DNA of 56,804 nt from DATEFF01 sp964586395 (GTDB lineage: Bacteria > Patescibacteriota > Saccharimonadia > Saccharimonadales > EFPC-124), in assembly GCA_964586395.1 (NCBI GenBank), contig CAZPGP010000005.1, positions 1 to 56,804 on the forward strand. Direction: 5' to 3'. The position numbers were made by a program, and so were the translations under genes. This document shows, in pieces, positions 25,570 to 34,438 of the stretch. Position 1 is the stretch's first letter. Every line of letters begins with the position of its first letter. A model generated the notes under the pieces. The model did not search any database and had not been told where the DNA came from. It saw nothing but the letters and a program-made list of their open reading frames with translations.

Positions 25570-25635
25570 AAACGAAATTTGTGCTCGCACAAATCTTCGT
25601 TTTGAGCACGCGGCTCAATATGTCGAAGACATATT
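25570..25635 (-). ncRNA. Two-hairpin 5' leader of tRNA-Glu transcript
   Basis: Directly upstream of the tRNA are two strong hairpins: AAACGAA-ATTTGTG-CTCG-CACAAAT-c-TTCGTTT (14 bp, one bulge; 25570-25602) and AATATGTC-GAA-GACATATT (8 bp; 25617-25635). They lie between the presumed promoter and the tRNA, so would be removed by RNase P or be part of a separate small RNA. Function unknown. Confidence 0.4.
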
Positions 25636-25723
25636 TGGGCCAAACGGCTTCAAGAAGTTGCGCGAATCATTCCGCTGCTGACAACTGCTAAATCATACCA
25701 CAACAGGGGCGCAGCGTCCACCC

Positions 25724-26104
25724 CTACATATGTCGGCGAGTGATTTCACGGCTCCTAATGAGGTTGCTGTAGTGGCGGCTCATGGCCGAGCTGGCTAGCT
25801 GGATGGCAAGGCGGCGAGATTCGGGCGGCGCATCCTGGTCGCTTGCGTGGCTCCGCAAATGATCCGCCATGCTAGCAACAACGGCAGCCCGAGCAAGTTG
25901 AACTTCGCCTGGTCGAGCAGCTCGTAGTCGGTCGGCCGCACGTGCTCGAGATTCGTTGCGTTCGGCCTCGAGCGCTTGAGCTGCGGCATCGGCTTCGGTA
26001 TCTAAGGCGTCAATATCCGAGCGATCATCAGCGTAGTCACCTGCTGCGTGGTTAACCTTGTCGGGCAGATGGGCGTGATGAGCTTCGGGCGCGGATATGC
26101 TCAT
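25724..26104 (-). CDS. Small acidic/Ala-rich helical protein
   Basis: 126 residues, soluble, almost entirely helical by composition: DDRSDIDALDTEADAAAQAL then ERNESRARAADRLRAARPGE and a C-terminal RSREITRRHM. Not recognised; no transmembrane segment. The start is well supported by TGCTATACT, ending 6 nt before the ATG. Transcribed away from cassette gene 5. Confidence 0.6.
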   Translation of the reverse strand: MSISAPEAHHAHLPDKVNHAAGDYADDRSDIDALDTEADAAAQALEAERNESRARAADRLRAARPGEVQLARAAVVASMADHLRSHASDQDAPPESRRLAIQLASSAMSRHYSNLIRSREITRRHM

Positions 26105-26110
26105 GTTCTA

Positions 26111-26119
26111 AGTATAGCA
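26111..26119 (-). promoter_or_regulatory. Extended -10 box, leaderless start
   Basis: TGCTATACT on the minus strand, 6 nt before the ATG at 26104; no recognisable -35. Confidence 0.65.
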
Positions 26120-26188
26120 AAATGGATTTTTTGGAGATTTTATTGTATAGTCTATTCGACCGAAAGCCCGATCAACAAGGATGGTAAC

Positions 26189-26506
26189 GTGACGAGCACA
26201 GTGAGGGCCAGCTATGCCGATGCCGGTATGGTGCGTGTGCTGATGGTGCCGCCGTGGGTTAGCAACCCCACCGTTCTGCCTCGGCAGGACGGCGAGGACA
26301 TCATCACCGTTGAGGTGACGCGCCGTTCCTCCCGGCGCGAGCAGTGGTTGATTGCCGGAGGGGCGAGTATCTCCGTGGCGGTTGCCTTCTGCTTGCTCTG
26401 CGAGGAGCCCAAGGTTGTCCGTGAGGCAGACGTCAGGATGACGGTCTACGCACCACTGCACACCTACGCAGATCTGCGGACCCAGCCGATACCTGAGCGG
26501 CGCTGA
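26189..26506 (+). CDS. Orphan cassette gene 5
   Basis: 105 residues from the GTG at 26189, chosen because AAGGATGG precedes it by 5 nt. A first soluble part (GMVRVLMVPPWVSNPTVLPR), then one hydrophobic helix around residues 54-72 and a C-terminal beta-like tail with LHTYADLRTQPIPERR. Probably a single-pass membrane protein of unknown role. GC-rich, alone between two minus-strand native genes. Confidence 0.5.
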   Translation: MTSTVRASYADAGMVRVLMVPPWVSNPTVLPRQDGEDIITVEVTRRSSRREQWLIAGGASISVAVAFCLLCEEPKVVREADVRMTVYAPLHTYADLRTQPIPERR

Positions 26507-26543
26507 GTGGCGGCGGGCGTTGCGAACAGCGACCCCGCCCCAC
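26507..26543 (+). terminator. Hairpin after cassette gene 5
   Basis: GTGGcGGCGGG pairs with CCCGCCCCAC (10 bp, one bulge) starting at the stop codon; ten bases later comes TGAACTTATTTTT. Confidence 0.6.
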
Positions 26544-26552
26544 CACAGAAAC

Positions 26553-26562
26553 TGAACTTATT
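26553..26562 (+). repeat. TGAACTTATT copy 2
   Basis: Downstream of cassette gene 5; overlaps the stop codon of the receiver gene. The match with copy 3 extends to TGAACTTATTTTTrGGC. Confidence 0.55.
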
Positions 26563-26938
26563 TTTGGGCTTCAAATGATTTAATGATTTCAAGTAGTCGG
26601 CGCGGGGTGATGTCTGCCTTGATGAGATAGCCGTCGGCTTTGGACTGCATCGCCATCTTGGACTCGTCGTCTTGTTCAAAGTTGGTCAGGACCACGATGC
26701 GTGAGTTCGGAACTTTATCTTCTTCGCCACGGAGTGCGCTAAGGATCTCGGTTCCGCGCTTCTCTGGCAACATGACGTCGAGGAGGATCAGGTCGTACTG
26801 TTTGCTCAGCGCTGCGTTGAGGCCTTCGCCGCCGTCCTTGATGAGGTCAACCTGGTAACCTTCACGGCTCAGGCTGCGGCTGTACATTTCGCCGATGAAC
26901 AGGTCGTCTTCGATGAGTAGGATGGTCTTGATGGTCAT
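26558..26938 (-). CDS. Stand-alone receiver-domain response regulator
   Basis: 126 residues, one CheY-like domain and no output domain. Acidic pocket LLIEDDLFIGEMY, phospho-acceptor Asp in LILLDVMLPEKRG (about residue 55), conserved Thr in VVLTNFEQ and Lys in DGYLIKADI. It follows the histidine kinase gene by 33 nt and is its likely partner; output must be by protein contact or phosphotransfer to another regulator. Confidence 0.92.
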   Translation of the reverse strand: MTIKTILLIEDDLFIGEMYSRSLSREGYQVDLIKDGGEGLNAALSKQYDLILLDVMLPEKRGTEILSALRGEEDKVPNSRIVVLTNFEQDDESKMAMQSKADGYLIKADITPRRLLEIIKSFEAQK

Positions 26939-26971
26939 TGTGTTTCTTTCTTCTGAACTTACCTTCGGAGC

Positions 26972-28495
26972 TTATCTTCTGAACATGGCGTGGTTTTTGA
27001 TCCAGCCTTCTTTGGTGTCGATGATCTTCTCGTTTCCATTATCACCCTCAGCTAGCTTGTCTGCAACTGTGCTGTAGATTGGGATGCTGAAGCCGAATGT
27101 TGTCCCCTCGCCTTCCACTGAACGGACCCAGATGCTACCGCCATGTGACTCCACGATAGCTTTGCATATGTACAGACCCAAGCCTGTGCCGCTGACAGTC
27201 TGACGTGAGCGGTGCGAGCGATAGAATTTGCTGAATAGGTTGCCAACGACCGAGCCCGGCATGCCGATGCCGAAGTCCTGTACCGTTATCTCGACGAAGT
27301 TTTGTTTGACGTTGGCGTTCACGATAACCTCCCCGCCCTCGTGGCTGTATTTGATGCCGTTGTCGATGAGGTTACTGATGACTTCGCTCAGGCTGGATCG
27401 GTCTGCGGCAATGGTCGGCAGTGTGTCCGGAATGTGGAGCGTGAGCTTGCGGTTCTGGGTCTTGGCGCGCAGCGCGAGGTCAGGAATCAGCAATGTGATG
27501 ATGTCGATGACGCGATCTTCCTGGAGGTGTAGCTTGAGGTGGTGTCGGTCATAGCGAGATACGTTCAGGATGTTGTTGATGTAGCCACTGAGGCGTTCGC
27601 TACTGACCTGCAGTCGGTCGATGAGTTGTTGCTGCTCGGGCGTGAGGCTTTGTAGCTCCTGGCCGAGCAGCTCGAGGTAGCCACGGATAACAGTGATTGG
27701 CCCGCGCAACTCGTGGGCCGCCAGCGCGATGAAGTCCATGTCTTCTTCCTGTGGGGCGTATTCGTCGGTGCGGTCAACGGTGACGAGCATGGTCTCTACC
27801 CCATTGCCATTCTTGCGGTAGTAGCCGATGACGTCATAAACTTTGCGCCCTTCCTCTCCCGGTAGCTTGTTAGGCACGCGCCGCCAGACGTGCGTGTCGC
27901 GTAGCTTGTCCTGGCAGCTGATCAGCCATGCATCGAGCGTGTCGTTGTTGTCGAATATCAGATCGATAACGTGCTTCTGGTCAGATCCAAGCCGCGTAGG
28001 GGCGAGGTTGTTCACGTAGATCACATCCTCCTTGGCGTTGAGCGCGATGAGGCCAACGGGCATGTCCTCGGTCATGCTCTGGTAGAGCTCGGCTGGTGTT
28101 GTTTCGGATGTCTTTTGCGCGTCTCCCTTTGGCCGAACGGCAAGGTCGTAGACAGTTTGCACCAGCGCGCGGAGGCCGTTCTTCTCGTACTGCGAGCTAT
28201 TGATGTTGGGCGGCGCGGTATGGACAGGGTCGTTGCTGACGTGAGCGATTGCCTGCCACAGAACTTTCAGCGGCTTACTGGCAAACGCCACAATGAATGG
28301 CGAAACCAGAACCTGCAGAACAATCAATACGACAACACTATAGGTAAAGGCGCTCAGCGGGTCGAGCCCGGCATATTGCCACAGATACCAAGCGGCAGCA
28401 CCGGCCACGCTACTCATAAAGACTTGCGCTAGCATCACGGCGGCAATGGTGTCGCCCTTGTAGCGCTCGTAGAACTGCGAGATCTTTATCGCCAC
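26972..28495 (-). CDS. Membrane PAS histidine kinase
   Basis: 507 residues. Two membrane helices (about 20-75) without a large outer loop, a linker, a PAS domain (YQSMTEDMPVGLIALNAKED), then HisKA with the phospho-acceptor His in ALAAHELRGPITVIRGYLEL and HATPase_c with N box SNLIDNGIKYS, G1 QDFGIGMPG and G2 SGTGLGLYICK. All catalytic boxes intact. Overlaps the DUF3048 gene end by 10 nt and precedes its response regulator, forming a three-gene operon; a wall or membrane signal is plausible. Confidence 0.92.
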   Translation of the reverse strand: MAIKISQFYERYKGDTIAAVMLAQVFMSSVAGAAAWYLWQYAGLDPLSAFTYSVVVLIVLQVLVSPFIVAFASKPLKVLWQAIAHVSNDPVHTAPPNINSSQYEKNGLRALVQTVYDLAVRPKGDAQKTSETTPAELYQSMTEDMPVGLIALNAKEDVIYVNNLAPTRLGSDQKHVIDLIFDNNDTLDAWLISCQDKLRDTHVWRRVPNKLPGEEGRKVYDVIGYYRKNGNGVETMLVTVDRTDEYAPQEEDMDFIALAAHELRGPITVIRGYLELLGQELQSLTPEQQQLIDRLQVSSERLSGYINNILNVSRYDRHHLKLHLQEDRVIDIITLLIPDLALRAKTQNRKLTLHIPDTLPTIAADRSSLSEVISNLIDNGIKYSHEGGEVIVNANVKQNFVEITVQDFGIGMPGSVVGNLFSKFYRSHRSRQTVSGTGLGLYICKAIVESHGGSIWVRSVEGEGTTFGFSIPIYSTVADKLAEGDNGNEKIIDTKEGWIKNHAMFRR

Positions 28496-29664
28496 GTCAC
28501 ATCCTTGTATGGGGCGGTCACGCTGATCCAGGTTTGGCCACGGTTGAGCTTAACTTCTTCGCCTTTGTCGTTCTTGAAGACGATCTGGTTTTTCTTGCCC
28601 GTCTTGGTCCACGTACCGACGGTAACCGTGCCATCTTGGAAGACGTAGGCTGTGCCGCTGCCAATGGTGGTCATCTGTTCGCGGTTGCCATCTTCTTGGC
28701 CGATGTGGGTGTCGACCTTCATAGCGATCACGACCTTTGGCTTGGCGTTCTGCCCGCTTTCTCGGTCCAGCTGCTTCTCGCCTGCGATGTAGCGTTCGTA
28801 GCAGTTGCAGCCCTTGTCGAAGTCGTAGTGCACGTTAAAGAGCGCGTAGCTTATGTTGATGTCGATGCTGGTGGCGTTTGGCGCGGTTGGTGGGTTGTCT
28901 TCTTTGCGCGGGAAGCCGGTGAATGTGCTGCTGACATAACCCTTGTCGGCATTGAGCTTGTCCATGTTCTCGTAGCTCGTGTAGACATTGTGCGGTGCGT
29001 CGCGATCCTTGGCGCGCCAGAAATAGCCAGCGTTGAAGAACTGGTCAGCGTCTTTGTATCCGCCACCTCTTACTTCTTTGAGCGCATTAGCGCTGCCACC
29101 GATGTGCACGATGGTCGGATCAAATGCCGCCATCCAGTCGACGTAGTATGGGCGGATGCTTCGGACAGGGCCGATTAGCTTCGGTTTGGTGTCTTGATAG
29201 AGGGCTGCGAAGCGGGTGATGCCGCCCTCGGCGATTGCCTCAAAGACAACGCCGGCGTCGTTCAGGCCAGATTGTGGGCGCGCCCATTCGCTGTTCTCGA
29301 GCATAATGCCGGTGACGGAGCGGTGTGTCTCGCCTTCGTCTGCAACCTCGCGACCGGTGAGTGGCGAGTAGAATTTGGGCTTTTCGACCGGCTTGGGTGC
29401 GGGCTGGGTGAAGATTGGTAGGTTTATCTTGGCTTGGCCTTTAGGCTGGAGTGCCATGTATAATGCGACTCCCCCGCCGCCGAGCAGCAGGATAAATACG
29501 ACAAGGATGGCGATACTCGCCCTCTTGTGTTCGCCGACCCAGCGCTTGAGTCGTTCCCATCGGCTGGGCTTCTTGCCATGATGATTAAAGGCAGACGCAT
29601 TGACGTCGTCAGGTATTGGAGGAAGCTCAAAGCCGAGTGGGCTTTCGTGTTTGCGATGGTCCAT
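28486..29664 (-). CDS. DUF3048 (YerB-like) membrane-anchored protein
   Basis: 392 residues from the ATG at 29664. Cytoplasmic basic stretch, one membrane helix (about 45-65 of the shortened protein), Pro/Lys linker, then an outer domain with SPLTGREVADEGETHRSVTG, ENSEWARPQSGLNDAGVVFE and IGPVRSIRPYYVDW, which are diagnostic of DUF3048. Family members are extracytoplasmic proteins of unknown biochemical role. Its place at the head of a kinase operon suggests a sensor accessory. A longer reading from 29712 is rejected: it would translate through the promoter. Confidence 0.88.
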   Translation of the reverse strand: MDHRKHESPLGFELPPIPDDVNASAFNHHGKKPSRWERLKRWVGEHKRASIAILVVFILLLGGGGVALYMALQPKGQAKINLPIFTQPAPKPVEKPKFYSPLTGREVADEGETHRSVTGIMLENSEWARPQSGLNDAGVVFEAIAEGGITRFAALYQDTKPKLIGPVRSIRPYYVDWMAAFDPTIVHIGGSANALKEVRGGGYKDADQFFNAGYFWRAKDRDAPHNVYTSYENMDKLNADKGYVSSTFTGFPRKEDNPPTAPNATSIDINISYALFNVHYDFDKGCNCYERYIAGEKQLDRESGQNAKPKVVIAMKVDTHIGQEDGNREQMTTIGSGTAYVFQDGTVTVGTWTKTGKKNQIVFKNDKGEEVKLNRGQTWISVTAPYKDVTWR

Positions 29665-29672
29665 TAATGAAT

Positions 29673-29681
29673 AGTATAGCA
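29673..29681 (-). promoter_or_regulatory. Extended -10 box of the DUF3048-kinase operon
   Basis: TGCTATACT, 8 nt before the ATG at 29664; leaderless or nearly so, and decisive for the start. Confidence 0.62.
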
Positions 29682-29770
29682 AAAAGCGTAAGCGTCTCTC
29701 TATCGTTGCCAACGATCAACGCCCGTGTTAGGGTGTTCGGTAAGCTCTACCTCCGACGAAATGAGTAATC

Positions 29771-30133
29771 ATGGGCGGAAATAATCAGGGCTGGTTCTGG
29801 ACTTCCGAGCGGCTGAACCAGCTGCGACGAGTGCTGGACCGGGCCTCGCAGCGCGACGAACAGGGTCTGTACTTTGGGGCCATCTCGTTGAGCTCGTACG
29901 TCGTGGCCAACGGTCACCATGAAGGGCTCGATAACCTGTACCACACGCAGGCGAGGGACGGCCTCAAGATCTTCCTCTTCCTGGGAGTGCTGGAACGGGG
30001 CAGGCCGGGACCGAAGTTGCCCGGCTACAAGCGGCGCTACTACCCAGACAAGACCAGGCACGTGAGCGAGGCGGACATTCTCCGCTACCGGCAGTCGCGT
30101 GGAAGGAAGTCGTCGGTGCCGCCTGGGCGATGA
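29771..30133 (+). CDS. Orphan cassette gene 6
   Basis: 120 residues, unrecognised: MGGNNQGWFWTSERLNQLRR, a central GAISLSSYVVANGHHEGLDN and a basic C-terminal half rich in Arg, Lys and Tyr (KLPGYKRRYYPDKTRHVSEA). Soluble. Candidate promoter TTGCCA-N17-TAGGGT near 29709-29737. GC-rich single gene in the gap between the DUF3048 promoter and the gltX 3' end. Confidence 0.5.
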   Translation: MGGNNQGWFWTSERLNQLRRVLDRASQRDEQGLYFGAISLSSYVVANGHHEGLDNLYHTQARDGLKIFLFLGVLERGRPGPKLPGYKRRYYPDKTRHVSEADILRYRQSRGRKSSVPPGR

Positions 30134-30154
30134 CCGCCCGGAGCACCAATGCGA

Positions 30155-30188
30155 AGGCCCGCCAACGTTCGATGCGTTTGGCGGGCCT
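30155..30188 (+). terminator. Hairpin after cassette gene 6
   Basis: AGGCCCGCCAACG-TTCGATG-CGTtTGGCGGGCCT, 13 bp with one bulge; no immediate T-run. Confidence 0.65.
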
Positions 30189-30202
30189 GAGCACTACAAC
30201 AA

Positions 30203-30212
30203 TGAACTTATT
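30203..30212 (+). repeat. TGAACTTATT copy 3
   Basis: Downstream of cassette gene 6, just outside the gltX stop codon. Confidence 0.55.
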
Positions 30213-30213
30213 T

Positions 30214-31623
30214 TTAGGCAGCGAGACGCTTGAGCACGACGTCCTTACCCAGGACGCGCATGGTTTCAAACAGTCCTGGCGCAATGTTGCTGCCAGTAAT
30301 CTGGGCGCGGATCAAGCCAAAGAGAATGCCTGGCTTAGTCTCAAGCTTTTCTACCAAGCCCCGAAGGCGTTCCTCGAGGTCGGCTTCCGAAAAATCGCTA
30401 TCGGCTAAGGCGTCGGAAACGACTTTGACCATCGCGGTACGCTCGCCGACCGAGAGTTTCTTGAGCTGTTTGTTGCCGGTAAATAACTCGTCGCTGACGG
30501 TTGGTTCGACAAAGAAGAACCGAGTCAGATCAGGTAGCTCGGACAAGAATTTGAGGCGTTCGTGGACGAGCGCCAGTACGCTCCTCTTGTATTCGTCGGT
30601 CGCGCTGGCCGCTTCGGCGGGCCAGAAGTTAACAACCTTCTCGAATAGCTCGTCGAGGCTCAGCTTGCGGATGTGCACACCGTTGAGGTACATTAGGCGC
30701 TGTTCGTCGAATACGCCGCCTGATCGCTGCACGCGGTCGAGCGAGAATTTCTCGATCAGCTCATCAACGGTGTAGATTTCTTGTTCGGTGCCGTCGTTCC
30801 AGCCGATGGTTGCTAGGAAGTTAATCATCGCACTTGGTAGAATGCCCATGTCGCGGTACTCCAGGAGAGGCTTGGCACCGTGGCGCTTACTGAGTTTGCG
30901 TTTGCCGGTTTCGTCCATGACCTGCGGCAGGATGGCGTTGACCGGTGAATCCCAGCCAAGTACTTCGTGTGTGGCTAGGAATTTTGGCACAGAGCTAATG
31001 AACTCCTGTGAGCGCATGATGTGCGTGATACCCATGATGTGGTCGTCGATGATGTGGCAGAAGTTATATGTCGGGAAGCCGTCGGCCTTCATAATAATGT
31101 AGTCGTCGATCATCTCTGGGCCCATCTTCACGACGCCCATGACAGCGTCGTTCCATTCCCAGGCCTTTGGCTCGAGGCGGATACGGAGCGCCTGCGAGCC
31201 GTCCCACCTCGGTGGGTTTTCTGGTCGGTGGTCACGGTATAGGAATGGGCGCTTCTCGGCCTGGGCCTTTTCGCGTAGCTGCTGAAGCTCTTCCTGTGAG
31301 TAAGGGTCGGCGTAGGCTAAGCCCTTGTCGACAAGTTCTTGAGCGTATTTCTTGTAGATATCAAGTCGCTGTGACTGAACATACGGCGCGTATGGGCCGC
31401 CAACCTCGGGACCTTCGTCCCAGACGAGGCCGATCCATTTCAAGCTTTCGATAATGTTCTGTGTGCCGCCTTCGACTTCACGCTTTTGGTCGGTGTCCTC
31501 AATGCGGAGCAGAAATTGGCCATTATTCTGGCGGGCTAGAAGCCATGAAAATAAAGCGCTGCGTACAACGCCACTATGGAGCGCCCCGGTTGGGCTGGGT
31601 GCAAAACGAGTTCGAACAGTCAT
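30214..31623 (-). CDS. gltX: Glutamyl-tRNA synthetase
   Basis: 469 residues, full length. Class I aaRS with the HIGH-equivalent in TRFAPSPTGALHSGVVRSAL and the KMSKS-equivalent in ETGKRKLSKRHGAKPLLEYR; FLLRIEDTDQKREVEGGTQN and RSQEFISSVPKFL are standard GluRS segments. Charges tRNA-Glu in the cytoplasm. Whether it also charges tRNA-Gln (non-discriminating) cannot be told here. Preceded by a good promoter and GGGAG SD. Confidence 0.97.
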   Translation of the reverse strand: MTVRTRFAPSPTGALHSGVVRSALFSWLLARQNNGQFLLRIEDTDQKREVEGGTQNIIESLKWIGLVWDEGPEVGGPYAPYVQSQRLDIYKKYAQELVDKGLAYADPYSQEELQQLREKAQAEKRPFLYRDHRPENPPRWDGSQALRIRLEPKAWEWNDAVMGVVKMGPEMIDDYIIMKADGFPTYNFCHIIDDHIMGITHIMRSQEFISSVPKFLATHEVLGWDSPVNAILPQVMDETGKRKLSKRHGAKPLLEYRDMGILPSAMINFLATIGWNDGTEQEIYTVDELIEKFSLDRVQRSGGVFDEQRLMYLNGVHIRKLSLDELFEKVVNFWPAEAASATDEYKRSVLALVHERLKFLSELPDLTRFFFVEPTVSDELFTGNKQLKKLSVGERTAMVKVVSDALADSDFSEADLEERLRGLVEKLETKPGILFGLIRAQITGSNIAPGLFETMRVLGKDVVLKRLAA

Positions 31624-31634
31624 AACTGCTCCCT

Positions 31635-31663
31635 ATTATCTCTGTTACTAATAAAAACCTCAA
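31635..31663 (-). promoter_or_regulatory. gltX promoter
   Basis: TTGAGG (31663-31658)-N17-GATAAT (31640-31635), followed by the SD GGGAG 5 nt before the ATG. Confidence 0.7.
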
Positions 31664-31678
31664 GAGGTAGCTTGAAAG

Positions 31679-32779
31679 CTACATGCTCGTAGCGATTTTG
31701 AGCAGCTGGTCGCTGCTAAGAGGAGCGTTGCCTTCGATAGTGTAGAGCAAGCCGCCGTTAACCCAGGCTGCTTTGTTGCCAAATGAGTAGATGGTCAGAC
31801 CGCGCTCTTGGTATGTCAGGTACGTACCGGTCTTCTTGGTGACGTAATTGTCCAGGACTGCTTGGCTGTCCCAGCTGCTGGCTTTTTGCTTGATGATGAA
31901 GTTGCGTTCGTTGGTGTTGCTCTGGAATGAGATGTTGACCTCGCCTGGCTGGTACGTGATAGGTCCAGCAAAGTGATAGCCGTCTGGCTTGTAGTTCGGA
32001 TAGTTTGCCGAGATGCCTGCGCGAGTCGCTGCAACGCGCATGCTGATGTTGGGCAAGTTAATGTACGTCAGGTAGCCTGCCAGCAGTAGCAATGCAAGTG
32101 AGCTGGTTAGGATAGTAGCCAAGCGTGGTTGGCGAGTCAGGCGGCGCTTTTTGCTGTGGTGTTCGTGATTTGGCGTCGCTTCGGCGAGGCGTTCGCGGAT
32201 CAGCGCTTCCTTCAGTTCCTTCGAGCTTTGTGGTTGGTGAATGGCAGCAGGAGCGGCCTGCGCGAGTGCCTTCGCTGCGACTGGATGCATACGTGGCGCG
32301 ACGTGTTGCTCGTGATGAACGGGCTTTGCTACAACAGGAGCCGCGAGGTGATGTTGGGCTGATTTGTGCGCAGGGCCGAACTTGCTAATTGCGTGAGTTG
32401 GGTGTGCGCTGGCTGAGTCGGCCTCAACTTTTGCTACTGTGGGCGCGATAGGTCGAAGTGGCGCTGGTTTCTTGAGCGCTGCACGATACAAAGTTTGTGA
32501 CTTTTGTGGCTTCTGATGAACGGCGTGAGCCTTCACCTCAGAGTGAGATGGCTTAGCCGGAGTTGCGTCTGACTTAGGGGCAGAGACGTCTGGAGATAAT
32601 GTCTTTAGGCGAGCTGGTCCGCTGATGTCGCTGAACGCTTTGTGATGTGCCTTGTGTGGAGCTTGCTTTGGGCCGTGGTGAGCGGCAGGTTTGGAATGAT
32701 GAACAGGGGTGGCGACGGGCATTCCGGTGATCGCGTCATAACTTCGACCGTTGATGGTAACAATGTTCTTCCCTGCCAT
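31679..32779 (-). CDS. Membrane-anchored DUF4367-like protein with His/Ala/Pro-rich tail
   Basis: 366 residues. About 220 N-terminal residues are low-complexity, rich in His, Ala, Pro and Lys (HHSKPAAHHGPKQAPHKAHH), then a single membrane helix (about 225-245) and a 120-residue outer domain: YKPDGYHFAGPITYQPGEVN ... GLTIYSFGNKAAWVNGGLLY, which fits DUF4367. Such domains occur on anti-sigma-like and sporulation-related membrane proteins. The His-rich cytoplasmic tail could bind metal or DNA; that is speculation. Promoter candidate TTGCGT-N17-TAAGAT in the intergenic region. Confidence 0.65.
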   Translation of the reverse strand: MAGKNIVTINGRSYDAITGMPVATPVHHSKPAAHHGPKQAPHKAHHKAFSDISGPARLKTLSPDVSAPKSDATPAKPSHSEVKAHAVHQKPQKSQTLYRAALKKPAPLRPIAPTVAKVEADSASAHPTHAISKFGPAHKSAQHHLAAPVVAKPVHHEQHVAPRMHPVAAKALAQAAPAAIHQPQSSKELKEALIRERLAEATPNHEHHSKKRRLTRQPRLATILTSSLALLLLAGYLTYINLPNISMRVAATRAGISANYPNYKPDGYHFAGPITYQPGEVNISFQSNTNERNFIIKQKASSWDSQAVLDNYVTKKTGTYLTYQERGLTIYSFGNKAAWVNGGLLYTIEGNAPLSSDQLLKIATSM

Positions 32780-32932
32780 AAGTGTTGTCTTTAAATTTTC
32801 CCCTGAAGTGTGTGCTCGGTGTCTTAATCTTATTTAATAGTAAGGATAAACGCAATGCCTTGCAACCCTAACGTTACTACCCGGACAGTTCTCGTATTGT
32901 ACTACAGTCTTGTGCTATAACTATAGAGACAA

Positions 32933-34411
32933 ATGTTTAATCACGATTTTTCTTCCAAGCGCGCTAAATTGGCCCTTCGGTTCTTCACCTACGGGGTTAT
33001 GACCGTCGCGACCGTCATTCTGACGGCCTTTCTGGTTTTGGTTGCGTTGGGCTATCGACTCGACAAAGACTTTAGCTTTTCACAGGGCGGTCTGGTGCAA
33101 TTCCGTTCATTGCCAAGCGGCGCAAATGTAACTATTGATAATAAGAAGCAAGACTTCAACACGCCCAACAAAGCCAACCTTGCCGCTGGGCAGCACACGG
33201 TCGGGATGCAGCTGAACGGCTACGTGCCGTGGGGCAAGACAGTTGATCTCGCACCAGGTCAGCTACTATGGCTCAACTACGCTCGCATGATTCCGAACTC
33301 TATTACGACTAGCACGCTCAAGGAATATCCATCCGTCGCCAGTACACTCCCCTCTCCAGACCGCCACTGGCTGTTGATGCAGATGAAAGCCAACGAGCCT
33401 GACTACACGCTTGTCGACTATAGCGACGAGAAGAAGCCGCAGTACACAAATCTGCAGATGCCCGACGGGCTGTTCACAAAGAAGGACGGAAAGTACGGTA
33501 CGTTCACGATGATTGAGTGGGACCTGCAGTCCAAGTACGTTCTGATTCGCCACGAAAATGGCGACGCCATCGAATACGCTCGCCTCGACCGCAGCAAACC
33601 AGCCGATGCAGTCAACTTAACCAAGCTCTTCAGCCTCGACATCAAGCAGGCACATTTCTCTGGCAGTAATGCCAACACGATATTTGCCCGGACTGGCGAC
33701 GTCCTGCGCAAGCTCGACGTGAATGGCCCAACGGCATCTGCTTCGCTTGTCAACGGCCTGCGCGACTTTACCGTCTATGGCGAAGATACTATCGCCTTCA
33801 CGAGTGTCCAAGAGAAAACTACTGGCGACCAGACAACTACCCAGCTAATGGTCGGCGTGTTCAAGGGCGGCAAGATCACGCCAGTCCGCGAGTTCGCTGC
33901 CGACGCCAAAATTAAGATCGCTTACAGCGAATACGACAATCACAGTTACTTGGCTATCACCAACCAAGCCGCCACAACCATCGACGTCGTCCGTGACGCA
34001 ACCGCAACTGGCGCAAGCAAAGAAGCAAGCCTCTTCACCCAGTTTGACCTCGGTCAGTCAGTCACCCACCTCGGCTTCAGTAGCAACGGTCGTATGGTTG
34101 TTGCGCAGCATGGCAAAAAGTTTGCCACATTCGATATTGAAACCGACAAGACTTACGCTCGCGACCTCGACTTCGGCTCCGACAAGACTGGCGAGTTAAA
34201 GTGGCTTGACGATTACTACCTATATAGCGATGACGGTGGTAGTCTCCGAATCTTTGAGTTCGACGGAACCAACCAGCACGAAATCACTACCGTCGCGCCT
34301 GGTCACGACGTCATGCTTAGCGCCAACGGCAAGCAGCTACTCAGCATTGGCCAGAACAACTCTACAAAGACCTTGCTGCTCCAGGCCTCCAAGCTTACGA
34401 CTGAGAACTAA
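32933..34411 (+). CDS. PEGA-domain surface protein with beta-propeller-like body
   Basis: 492 residues: membrane helix at about 14-38, then a PEGA domain (VQFRSLPSGANVTIDNKKQD ... LAAGQHTVGMQLNGYVPWGK) and about 350 residues of beta-strand repeats with a recurring Asp/Ser-rich rhythm, consistent with a propeller. PEGA domains occur in S-layer and surface proteins. Expected to face outward, tethered by the N-terminus. Extended -10 TGCTATAAC about 11 nt before the ATG. Confidence 0.8.
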   Translation: MFNHDFSSKRAKLALRFFTYGVMTVATVILTAFLVLVALGYRLDKDFSFSQGGLVQFRSLPSGANVTIDNKKQDFNTPNKANLAAGQHTVGMQLNGYVPWGKTVDLAPGQLLWLNYARMIPNSITTSTLKEYPSVASTLPSPDRHWLLMQMKANEPDYTLVDYSDEKKPQYTNLQMPDGLFTKKDGKYGTFTMIEWDLQSKYVLIRHENGDAIEYARLDRSKPADAVNLTKLFSLDIKQAHFSGSNANTIFARTGDVLRKLDVNGPTASASLVNGLRDFTVYGEDTIAFTSVQEKTTGDQTTTQLMVGVFKGGKITPVREFAADAKIKIAYSEYDNHSYLAITNQAATTIDVVRDATATGASKEASLFTQFDLGQSVTHLGFSSNGRMVVAQHGKKFATFDIETDKTYARDLDFGSDKTGELKWLDDYYLYSDDGGSLRIFEFDGTNQHEITTVAPGHDVMLSANGKQLLSIGQNNSTKTLLLQASKLTTEN

Positions 34412-34438
34412 GGTCGTGTTGAGGCGTATCTCTCGACC

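Noticed and set aside
26939..26971. Direct repeat GTTCAGAAGAWA between kinase and receiver genes
   Set aside because: Two short copies partly made of coding end and SD context; likely chance or a small duplication, with no further copies noticed.
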